Both the position numbers and the translations under genes were made by a program. The notes under the pieces are model-generated. The model did no database searches, was not told the origin of the DNA, and saw nothing but the letters and a program-made list of their open reading frames with translations. From IMG/VR virus record IMGVR_UViG_3300046413_000570, positions 1 to 23,048 of that record: a stretch of DNA of 23,048 bases. One strand, 5' to 3'. This DNA comes from a virus. Shown piece after piece: positions 1 to 6,332 of the stretch (its first letter is position 1; every line of letters starts with the position of its first letter).

Positions 1-1
1 A

Positions 2-1030
2 TGTCAATTGGTAACAGCTGATATCACTAAATCTGTTCCTGCAGTTTTATTAACAGTAGGTAAAGAGGTATCTAAAGAATACAACTTAGTAGAGCATGAT
101 CATTCTCGTACATCTGGTGAAACTCACTATGCTACACCAATGATGTTAGAAAACTTTATGTCTACATTACGTAAGAAATATTCTGTAACTGGTGCTGCTC
201 ACAGCCGTGTTATGGTTATCTCTATGTTAAATCCTGAAACTAATGAAAAAACTAACACTTGGGTAAAATATGCTGAGTGGGAATTTTGGAAGCAATTCAT
301 GGATGAAATTGAAATTAGTTTAATGTTTGGTGAATCTAACATTAAGTCTAATGGAACAACTGACTTAAAAGGTGCTTCAGGAAATACTATTTATTCTGGT
401 GCTGGATTAGAAGGACAAATTGCTCCAGGTAACAAGCGTTTGTATACTAGCTTAACTGAAAAAACTATTCGTGATTTCATGTCAGATTTAGCATACAATG
501 GTACTGAAGATGGTCCTCGTGAATACGTTGCACTATGTGGTCGTGAGTTCATGAACTTATTTGATCAAGCTATGAAAAACAAAACTGCTACTTTAACTCA
601 AATCACAGGTGACAAATTTGTTACTGGATCTGGTCAAGATTTAGCATTAGGTGGACAGTTCATGACTTACACTGGTTTAAATGGTGATAAAATTACATTA
701 AAAGAATACAAGCCTTATAATGACGTAGTAAGAAATCGTTTGTTACATCCTCAAACTGGTAAACCAGCTGAGTCTTACAAAGCAACTTTCTTAAACTTTA
801 AATCTTACAACAAAGGAGAACCTAATATCCAAAAAGTATACTCTAAAGATCGTGAGATGGTAACTACATACATTGAAGGAATGTACGGACCTTATGGACC
901 TAAGAAAAATGGTTCATCAGCAAGTTCAGTAGATGGTTACACATTTGAAGCAATGACAGAATGTGGTATCATGTTACGTGACCCAAGTGATGCAGCACAA
1001 TTAATTTTAGATGCATCTAGCATTAGCTAG
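2..1030 (+). CDS. Major capsid protein, crAss-like (5' partial)
   Basis: This is the C-terminal 342 residues of a crAss-like phage major capsid protein, the HK97-fold shell subunit; the frame is open to the left edge, so the true start lies outside the window. Recognition rests on the family pattern: a W-x-x-x-AEWEFW segment followed by an acidic helix and LMFGESN, then a Gly-rich stretch with GAGLEGQI, and a C-terminus with NIQKVYSKDRE, a GMYGPYG loop, a SVDGYTFEAMTECG strand and a final RDP...LIL segment. Codon use is distinctive: 10 of 11 visible Arg codons are CGT, whereas most neighbours use AGA, as expected for the most abundant virion protein. It ends with TAG and is followed by a terminator hairpin. 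The fold and role are known for the family; the family assignment is mine by sequence pattern. Confidence 0.88.
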   Translation, partial: CQLVTADITKSVPAVLLTVGKEVSKEYNLVEHDHSRTSGETHYATPMMLENFMSTLRKKYSVTGAAHSRVMVISMLNPETNEKTNTWVKYAEWEFWKQFMDEIEISLMFGESNIKSNGTTDLKGASGNTIYSGAGLEGQIAPGNKRLYTSLTEKTIRDFMSDLAYNGTEDGPREYVALCGREFMNLFDQAMKNKTATLTQITGDKFVTGSGQDLALGGQFMTYTGLNGDKITLKEYKPYNDVVRNRLLHPQTGKPAESYKATFLNFKSYNKGEPNIQKVYSKDREMVTTYIEGMYGPYGPKKNGSSASSVDGYTFEAMTECGIMLRDPSDAAQLILDASSIS

Positions 1031-1048
1031 TTAAAATAAAAGGTTTTG

Positions 1049-1082
1049 AAGAGTGTACCTTACCCAAACACTCTTTATTTTT
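1049..1082 (+). terminator. Intrinsic terminator after the major capsid gene
   Basis: AAGAGTGT (1049-1056) pairs perfectly with ACACTCTT (1068-1075) across an 11-base loop, followed by a T-rich run (TATTTTT). It lies 18 bases after the capsid stop codon. It may be only partly efficient, because the next structural genes follow at once on the same strand with no clear promoter. Confidence 0.72.
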
Positions 1083-1110
1083 AAACTAATAAAAGGCAAA
1101 TTAAAAACAA

Positions 1111-1911
1111 ATGGAAGAATCAGGTGCAAAATCTTATGTAATTAGACCTATCATAAGAAATAAATTTTCAGGTCAATCTTATTACAATAAAACTTTAACT
1201 GTAATAATGGGTGCTCAATTAAGTCAAAATGGTTTGTATAAAACTGGATTAACTTTAAATGATGAAGAGCATTATGAGAAAGAGTTAAACTTACCAAAAG
1301 GTGCATTGAATAAAAGAAATGCTGATTTTTGGTCAGATATGGAAGTAAGATTAAGAAATGATAAGTTGACTATATTTAATATAGTAACACCTTATGATGA
1401 ATTAAAATTTAAAATGTTGCAACAACATGATTGGATAGCTAACACTGAACATGATGTCGTTGGAAACTCAACAGCTAGATTTTATATATATGATCCAGAA
1501 GCAGCAAGTAAAATTGAAAGTGCTAAAATGGAATTTGAATTTGCAGCTATGGAAGCATTCCATGAAGCAACTATCGAAGAAAGAAGAGGTCTATTAAGAG
1601 TGTATGGTAAACGTGGGGTAGATGAGATGTCTGAAACTATGGTTAAAACTGAATTGTTTAAAGAAGTTAAAAAAGACTTTAAAGAATTTATTAGATTAGC
1701 TAAAGCTAAAGAAACTCCTACTAAAGCATTATTAGAAGCTCTAATTGAAAAAGATATTATTAAAAAGAAAGGTACTTACTTTTATAACGGTGAAGATCTT
1801 TTAGGTAGTTCAACTGATGAGGTTGTTAGTTACTTAACTGATGTTAAAAATCAAGCTGTTAAATTAGCATTACAAGGAAAACTTAAACCTAAAAAAACAA
1901 AATCTGAATAA
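1111..1911 (+). CDS. Conserved crAss-like virion protein downstream of capsid gene
   Basis: A 266-residue protein encoded directly after the major capsid gene. It matches the pattern of a conserved crAss-like family found beside the capsid gene: a central 'LNLPKGALNKRNADFW' segment, a hydrophobic 'LRNDKLTIFNIVTPYDELKF' strand region, an Ala/Glu-rich helical middle (about residues 125-165) and a C-terminal helical part that includes 'DIIKKKGTYFYNGEDLLG'. Its biochemical role is not known to me; position and family suggest a head or head-completion component. Arg codons are 10 AGA to 1 CGT, the reverse of the capsid gene, so it is probably made in much smaller amounts. The start is the ATG after an A-rich stretch. 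Its TAA stop overlaps the next ATG (TAATG), suggesting translational coupling. Confidence 0.72.
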   Translation: MEESGAKSYVIRPIIRNKFSGQSYYNKTLTVIMGAQLSQNGLYKTGLTLNDEEHYEKELNLPKGALNKRNADFWSDMEVRLRNDKLTIFNIVTPYDELKFKMLQQHDWIANTEHDVVGNSTARFYIYDPEAASKIESAKMEFEFAAMEAFHEATIEERRGLLRVYGKRGVDEMSETMVKTELFKEVKKDFKEFIRLAKAKETPTKALLEALIEKDIIKKKGTYFYNGEDLLGSSTDEVVSYLTDVKNQAVKLALQGKLKPKKTKSE

Positions 1912-2588
1912 TGACCTGTGCTGAACTTCATTTAGAATTTAAATTTAGATGTGATAAATTAGATACTCTAAATTATCCTAACTTCCTACCCGAAGAAATA
2001 GATTTGATTTTAAATAATGCTCAAGAAAGGTTAATTAAACAGAGATACGGGTTTAATAATAATAAAAGACAATCTTTTGAGGAAACTGAAAAACGTACTG
2101 AGGATTTAAAAAATGTTACTATTAATGCAATACTAACACCCTTACCTTACTCTATAGATAATATAGATTCACAAGCAAGGTTTTTAACTCTTCCTGCAGA
2201 TCATTGGTTTACTCTACAAGAAAGAGCAGGAATAACATGTGACTACTGTGGTACAGATGTAACTCAAAGAGTTGAAGTTATACCAACAAGTCATGCTGAG
2301 ATTTCTAAAGTATTGAAAGACCCTTTTAAGAAACCTAATGTTGAAAAAGTGTTAAGGTTAATGTATGATGGTAAAGTTGAGTTAGTGTCAAGTTGTACAA
2401 TAGTAAATTATCAAATGAGGTATTTAAAACAACCTAATAAGATTGATCTTGCTACAAATGTTACTTCTGAATTATCTGAACACATTCATTCTGAACTAGT
2501 TGACTTAGCAGTAAGTATAGCATTAGAAGGAATAGAAGGTAAACGTACTCAAACATTTAACCCTTTGATTAATAATACAAACGAATAA
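1911..2588 (+). CDS. Tail-barrel/connector structural protein, crAss-like
   Basis: A 225-residue protein of a conserved crAss-like structural family. Visible family marks are an N-terminal helix pair ('LPEEIDLILNNAQERLIKQRY', residues 26-46) followed by an SFEETEKRTEDL segment, a mid-protein LPADHWF strand (residues 94-100), then 'MRYLKQPNKIDL' and a C-terminal helix beginning SELSEHIHSELVDLAVSIALEG. This layout is that of the adaptor/ring proteins that stack below the portal in podovirus tails; which ring it forms cannot be decided from sequence alone. A Cys pair (C110, C113 in CDYCG) could bind metal. Its ATG overlaps the upstream stop (TAATG). It could instead be a head-completion protein, given that it sits near the capsid gene rather than with the ring genes at 13-16 kb. 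Confidence 0.68.
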   Translation: MTCAELHLEFKFRCDKLDTLNYPNFLPEEIDLILNNAQERLIKQRYGFNNNKRQSFEETEKRTEDLKNVTINAILTPLPYSIDNIDSQARFLTLPADHWFTLQERAGITCDYCGTDVTQRVEVIPTSHAEISKVLKDPFKKPNVEKVLRLMYDGKVELVSSCTIVNYQMRYLKQPNKIDLATNVTSELSEHIHSELVDLAVSIALEGIEGKRTQTFNPLINNTNE

Positions 2589-2630
2589 TAAATACAATAT
2601 CTAATAAATAAATTTTAAAAATTAAAAAAA

Positions 2631-3887
2631 ATGTCAATTCATAAAGTAACAAACACTTTTGTAGGAAATGGAACAGCTTTGGAAACTACTGTTAACACAT
2701 TAACTCCAGGTAAATTAGGTGTATTTGGTCAAGACCAAAACATTTTAGCATCAGCTTATTTAGCAGGTGGTGCAGCAGAATCAATCGTAGTATCAGAAAC
2801 TTATGCTGATGGTTCATTCAAAAAATCAATGTCTATTAATGGTGCAAGTGTAACTTCTGCACGTGGTAAGCGTTATTCTCCAGCAACTCGTGAAGTATGG
2901 GCTATTGGTTATAACCGTAAAACTGCTTCAGGACTTATTAATGCAGTTAGTTCAACTGACTACACTTTTAATATCCGTTTTAAAAATGACAAATCTTTAT
3001 ATTCTGAAAGACCAGAAGTATTAAGAGGTTCATTCTTTTCTTCAGCAGCAGCTACTCAATTAACTATTGCTACTCAAATTGCAGCAGTAATTAACAATGG
3101 TGGTTACAAAACTGTAATTAAAGCAATTATTGTAGGTAATGGTACAGGTATCCAAGGATTAACTGGTGCTACTGCTTATGGTGTTGAAATCACAGCATTA
3201 GACATCAATCAATTCCGTAGTTCTACTTACAAAGAAAACCGTGTGTATTTCTCAGTATTTGTAGAAGATGCTACAGGATTTGGTGCAACTACAACTTGTG
3301 ATCAAATTCAAGCTAACTCTTATGGAGAAGGAACTTATAACTATATTTATAACAAAGAAAACTTTGATTATCAATATGAAGGTTTATCTAACCGTAGATT
3401 ATGGCCAGCTCAATCTGTAAGCTTCAATGTAAGCAATACAGGTTATTTAACTGCAGCAATTGTTCCAACAGTAACAGGTGTAGTAGGTGAAGATACTGTA
3501 ACTTTTTCAGCATCAGTAGCAGCTATTATCCGTGTAGGTGAATTAGTAGAATTAAATGGTAACATGTACGAAGTAAAATATTTCATCAGTTCAACTGTTG
3601 CTGTATTAACTACTGCAGTTCCAGCTATTGCTGCTTTATCAGCAGTTAAACTTAAATACTTCTATAGTCTTTTAATTTTGGAATTTGCTGATAATGACTT
3701 TACTTCAGGAGCAGATGTAATCTCTCAAGCTCGTAAGTCAGTTTATATTGCAACTCCAGCTATTGACGCAGGTGCAGCTTATACAGCTATCTCTGCAGGT
3801 TCTACAGAAGGTGCTTCATTGTTATCTAAGTTAAACACTTGGTTAGCTACAACTCCTGCTAAACCAGTATTAACTTTTGCAGTTTAG
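2631..3887 (+). CDS. Putative abundant virion structural protein
   Basis: A 418-residue protein that I cannot assign to a named family with certainty. It looks beta-rich and Ala/Thr/Val-rich, with no transmembrane segment or signal peptide. Segments such as 'REVWAIGYN', 'DYTFNIRFKND' and a C-terminal Ala-rich helical tail are visible. The strongest clue is codon use: 10 of 13 Arg codons are CGT and Asn/Phe codons often end in C, matching the major capsid gene and unlike nearly all neighbours. This points to very high expression, so an abundant virion component such as an auxiliary capsid or head-decoration protein, or another major multi-copy structural protein. Like the capsid gene it ends in TAG, and it is followed by a strong terminator. 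The preceding 42 bases are A/T-rich with no Shine-Dalgarno sequence. Confidence 0.6.
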   Translation: MSIHKVTNTFVGNGTALETTVNTLTPGKLGVFGQDQNILASAYLAGGAAESIVVSETYADGSFKKSMSINGASVTSARGKRYSPATREVWAIGYNRKTASGLINAVSSTDYTFNIRFKNDKSLYSERPEVLRGSFFSSAAATQLTIATQIAAVINNGGYKTVIKAIIVGNGTGIQGLTGATAYGVEITALDINQFRSSTYKENRVYFSVFVEDATGFGATTTCDQIQANSYGEGTYNYIYNKENFDYQYEGLSNRRLWPAQSVSFNVSNTGYLTAAIVPTVTGVVGEDTVTFSASVAAIIRVGELVELNGNMYEVKYFISSTVAVLTTAVPAIAALSAVKLKYFYSLLILEFADNDFTSGADVISQARKSVYIATPAIDAGAAYTAISAGSTEGASLLSKLNTWLATTPAKPVLTFAV

Positions 3888-3897
3888 TTCTTAAACT

Positions 3898-3952
3898 GCT
3901 TATTATACCATTCGGTATACCAATCTTTAAAGCCTTAATTAGTATAATAAGC
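3898..3952 (+). promoter_or_regulatory. Long inverted repeat overlapping a terminator stem
   Basis: GCTTATTATAC (3898-3908) is the exact reverse complement of GTATAATAAGC (3942-3952), an 11-bp stem. Inside it TATACC (3904-3909) can pair with GGTATA (3914-3919), competing with the left arm. The right arm shares four bases (3949-3952) with the terminator stem that follows. The RNA could therefore switch between alternative folds, or form two stacked helices. Any function (3' end protection, processing, attenuation) is inference. Confidence 0.5.
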
Positions 3953-3992
3953 CCCTGGTTTTTCTTCCTTAAAGTTTCCAGGGGCTTTATTT
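3949..3992 (+). terminator. Strong intrinsic terminator after the 418-residue gene
   Basis: AAGCCCCTGG (3949-3958) pairs perfectly over 10 bp with CCAGGGGCTT (3978-3987), with a 19-base loop and a following TTATTTAT stretch. It is the most GC-rich element in an otherwise very AT-rich stretch. It separates the capsid-side genes from the appendage and fibre genes. Confidence 0.85.
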
Positions 3993-4014
3993 ATGCTCTA
4001 AACAATTAATTAAA

Positions 4015-4578
4015 ATGCTAAGTTTAAATTTTGAAATATGTCAAGTAAATGCTTGTAAAGATCTAGTGTTTTCTGAAACAACAGGTGTCTATGATAGTGT
4101 ATATAATACTACTGGATATGGTGCACCAAATATTGAATTAGCTGATATGGAGAGTGCCATATTAACTATTACTGATCCAACAGGTACTATTAGTACTATT
4201 GATCTAACTCCTCAAGGTTTTCCAACTAGTGATTTAATTGCTGATGGATATACCATAACTTCAACAACACCTTTAGCTGATGGACAATGGACATTTATTT
4301 ATACAGTGACTCCAAGTTTATTAGGTTCAGAACCATATACTAAAACTATTAGTAAATTATTTTATTGTAATGCAGATTGCTGTGTAGAAAAAATGTTAAC
4401 TAAAGTAGATGTGTGTGATTGTTGTAATGATAATACAGATTTAAATAACTATGTTAAAGTATCTACTTTCTTAAGCTCTTTGAAAAAAGCAGCAAGTTGT
4501 GGAGATGTTACTAGTTTTTCTAGTATTCTAAAAATCGTAAATAAATTATGTAAAAATAGTGGGTGTAAAACTTGCTAA
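4015..4578 (+). CDS. Cys-rich virion appendage protein, crAss-like
   Basis: A 187-residue protein resembling a conserved crAss-like protein encoded near the tail fibre genes. Recognisable features are an N-terminal 'CKDLVFSETTGVY' followed by a GYGAPN loop, a beta-sandwich-like middle (residues 40-115) containing 'ADGQWTFIYTV', and a helical C-terminal third. It has 12 Cys, clustered at residues 118-137 (CNADCC, VCDCC) and at the C-terminus (CKNSGCKTC), which could form disulfides or a zinc site. The N-terminal domain looks like an immunoglobulin-like or fibre-base fold, and the gene context supports an appendage or fibre-attachment role. The precise function is unknown. The start is the ATG 27 bases downstream of the terminator stem. 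Confidence 0.6.
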   Translation: MLSLNFEICQVNACKDLVFSETTGVYDSVYNTTGYGAPNIELADMESAILTITDPTGTISTIDLTPQGFPTSDLIADGYTITSTTPLADGQWTFIYTVTPSLLGSEPYTKTISKLFYCNADCCVEKMLTKVDVCDCCNDNTDLNNYVKVSTFLSSLKKAASCGDVTSFSSILKIVNKLCKNSGCKTC

Positions 4579-4609
4579 TTTAAATTAAAAACCTTATATT
4601 ATATATACT

Positions 4610-5137
4610 ATGTGTGATTGTTGTAAAAAAATAATAGTTAGAAATGAAATACCTGTAGTAGGTCCTACAGGTCCCGAAGGTCCAGAAGGACCAACTGGTG
4701 CAACTGGTCCACAAGGACCTCAAGGTATTCCTGGAGTAAGTCCAGTTCCATTAACTAGATTTCAAGGATATGGTCGTTCAGATATAGATGCTGGAAATTT
4801 TGTAGAACTTGGTGTAGGTATAGGTGGAGATCCTGGAGATTATCTTGTTCAATTTGAATATTATGGTTCTAATTTAGCAGGATTTGTTTCTTTATCTACA
4901 GAATTAATAGTAAACAGAGGGTCAGGATTCGTTTTAGAATCATTAAATACAAATTTTCAACATGTTGTAGCTCCTGTACTAGGTCCTTTAGAAATTATGG
5001 AAGGAACTTTTACTCATAATGCAGCAGTATTAGGTTTAAATACTGGAGATCAAATAGGATTTAGAGCAACTGCTTTAGGAGCTAGATTTGTAATAAACAA
5101 TGCATCAATAACTTTAACTAAATTAACAGCAGTATAA
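4610..5137 (+). CDS. Collagen-like phage appendage protein
   Basis: A 175-residue protein with three parts: a short Cys motif at the very N-terminus (MCDCCKK), a collagen-like region of eight Gly-X-Y triplets (residues 18-41) and a roughly 130-residue C-terminal beta-rich domain with alternating hydrophobic residues. Gly-X-Y repeats form a trimeric triple helix, so the protein is probably a trimeric spike or fibre with a globular tip. Such proteins are common in phage tail appendages. The gene lies in a run of fibre-type genes and is followed one base later by another collagen-like gene. The MCDCC coding sequence is a 16-base exact copy of sequence inside the preceding gene. The C-terminal domain could bind a receptor or act as a trimerisation knob; I cannot name its fold. 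Confidence 0.72.
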   Translation: MCDCCKKIIVRNEIPVVGPTGPEGPEGPTGATGPQGPQGIPGVSPVPLTRFQGYGRSDIDAGNFVELGVGIGGDPGDYLVQFEYYGSNLAGFVSLSTELIVNRGSGFVLESLNTNFQHVVAPVLGPLEIMEGTFTHNAAVLGLNTGDQIGFRATALGARFVINNASITLTKLTAV

Positions 5138-5138
5138 T

Positions 5139-5642
5139 ATGTGTGGAAATTGTGACGGATTAACAATCCCAGTAGGTCCAGCAGGACCACAAGGAATACA
5201 AGGACCAATTGGTCTTACAGGTGACACTGGACCAGAAGGTCCAATAGGAAATACAGGATCAACAGGTAGTCCTGGTACTAATGGTACTAATGGAACTAAT
5301 GGTACTAATGCTTTTAAATTTGCAAAAGAACTTGTTTATGAAGGTATAGATCCAACAGTAGTAATACCATATAGTGAAATTGTTAATTGTGGAGGATTAC
5401 CTGAAGCATGTACACCATCAGGAACAGAACCTCTTATTGCTGTAGATTACCATGTTCAAATTTGGAAATTAGTTTTTGAAGAATTAGGACCTCCTCCAAT
5501 TTTACATTGGGAATTAGTACAGCCAAGATGGAATGGTTTATCAATGGAATCTGTACAATTTCACATTGCTAGTAATGGTGATTTATCTGTTATATTTGAA
5601 AATATGATAACTACTAATTATAGAGTAGTAATTATTGGTTAA
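5139..5642 (+). CDS. Second collagen-like phage appendage protein
   Basis: A 167-residue protein with the same plan as its upstream neighbour: an N-terminal Cys motif (MCGNCDG), then 15 Gly-X-Y triplets (residues 13-57) and a C-terminal domain of about 110 residues. The last four triplets are identical GTN units encoded by 9-base tandem repeats, so their number may vary between strains. The C-terminal domain is unlike that of the neighbour, suggesting that a shared trimeric stalk carries different tips. It probably forms a spike or fibre on the virion. One base separates it from the previous gene, so the two are almost surely co-translated. The specific ligand is unknown. Confidence 0.72.
   Translation: MCGNCDGLTIPVGPAGPQGIQGPIGLTGDTGPEGPIGNTGSTGSPGTNGTNGTNGTNAFKFAKELVYEGIDPTVVIPYSEIVNCGGLPEACTPSGTEPLIAVDYHVQIWKLVFEELGPPPILHWELVQPRWNGLSMESVQFHIASNGDLSVIFENMITTNYRVVIIG
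5274..5309 (+). repeat. 9-bp tandem repeat encoding Gly-Thr-Asn (x4)
   Basis: Four consecutive copies of GGTACTAAT, the third with one change (GGAACTAAT), encode GTN x4 at the end of the collagen-like stalk. The unit is a multiple of three, so gain or loss of copies would change stalk length without breaking the frame. Confidence 0.9.
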
Positions 5643-5651
5643 TATTATATT

Positions 5652-5921
5652 ATGACAACTGAAAATATAAATATCGTTCTTACTAATGCACAATGTTGCA
5701 TTGGTAAATATGCAGTTAAAGTTTCTAAACTTTTATCTATAAATGATAATTGTGCAGAATCAGAAGTTGTTAAATTAAAATTAATGAATGATTATTTTAA
5801 AGTTGCTTGTGAATATAATAATACAACAACTTATGACAATTGTATAACTCCTGAAGAGTTTGAAATTGTAATTAATAAATTAATGAGGGTATGTGAAATA
5901 TGTCCATGCCAATTAACATAA
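5652..5921 (+). CDS. Small Cys-containing hypothetical protein
   Basis: An 89-residue protein I do not recognise. It appears mainly helical, with seven Cys: a CC pair near residue 15, single Cys in the middle and a C-terminal CEICPCQ cluster. The Cys-rich ends recall the Cys motifs of the three preceding appendage genes, so it may be a small part or connector of the same appendage, possibly through disulfides or a shared metal site. This is inference from position and composition. It starts nine bases after the preceding stop codon and has no signal peptide or transmembrane segment. Confidence 0.55.
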   Translation: MTTENINIVLTNAQCCIGKYAVKVSKLLSINDNCAESEVVKLKLMNDYFKVACEYNNTTTYDNCITPEEFEIVINKLMRVCEICPCQLT

Positions 5922-5936
5922 TAAAATTAAACTAAA

Positions 5937-6290
5937 ATGAGCAATTTATTTGGAAATCAAAGTAAGAGTTTTCTTGCGGAATTAATAAAAATTAATAAGT
6001 CTAACTTACTAGCATTTGCTTATCAAAAATTAACTGTAAGTAGTTCTGTAGTAGCATTAACTGTTCCTGAAGGAGCAACTTATGCTTTAGTAACTGTAGA
6101 GTCAAGTTTATCTACTCCTGCTATCAGATACTTAGAATTAGGTAACGTAACTCCTCCTACAGCAACTGATGGAATGGTAAGAACAACCTTAGATACATTT
6201 GATATTACAGGTGCACCTAATTTAATAAACTTTAGAGCAATACAAGTAGCAGCAGGTACACATACTTTGCATGTACAATATTATAAATAA
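5937..6290 (+). CDS. Small beta-rich virion-associated protein
   Basis: A 117-residue protein with a short charged/helical N-terminus (residues 1-30) and a predicted all-beta domain after it. The middle carries 'LTVPEGATYALVTVESS' and a run ending 'YLELGNVTPPTATDGM', a pattern seen in small phage structural proteins encoded next to tail fibres. It finishes with a strand pattern (THTLHVQYYK). A fibre-tip accessory or minor virion protein is likely, but no catalytic motif is visible and the precise role is unknown. It sits directly before the large tail fibre gene. Confidence 0.55.
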   Translation: MSNLFGNQSKSFLAELIKINKSNLLAFAYQKLTVSSSVVALTVPEGATYALVTVESSLSTPAIRYLELGNVTPPTATDGMVRTTLDTFDITGAPNLINFRAIQVAAGTHTLHVQYYK

Positions 6291-6332
6291 TTATATAATT
6301 TATTAACAAACTAATTAATAAATTTAATAATT

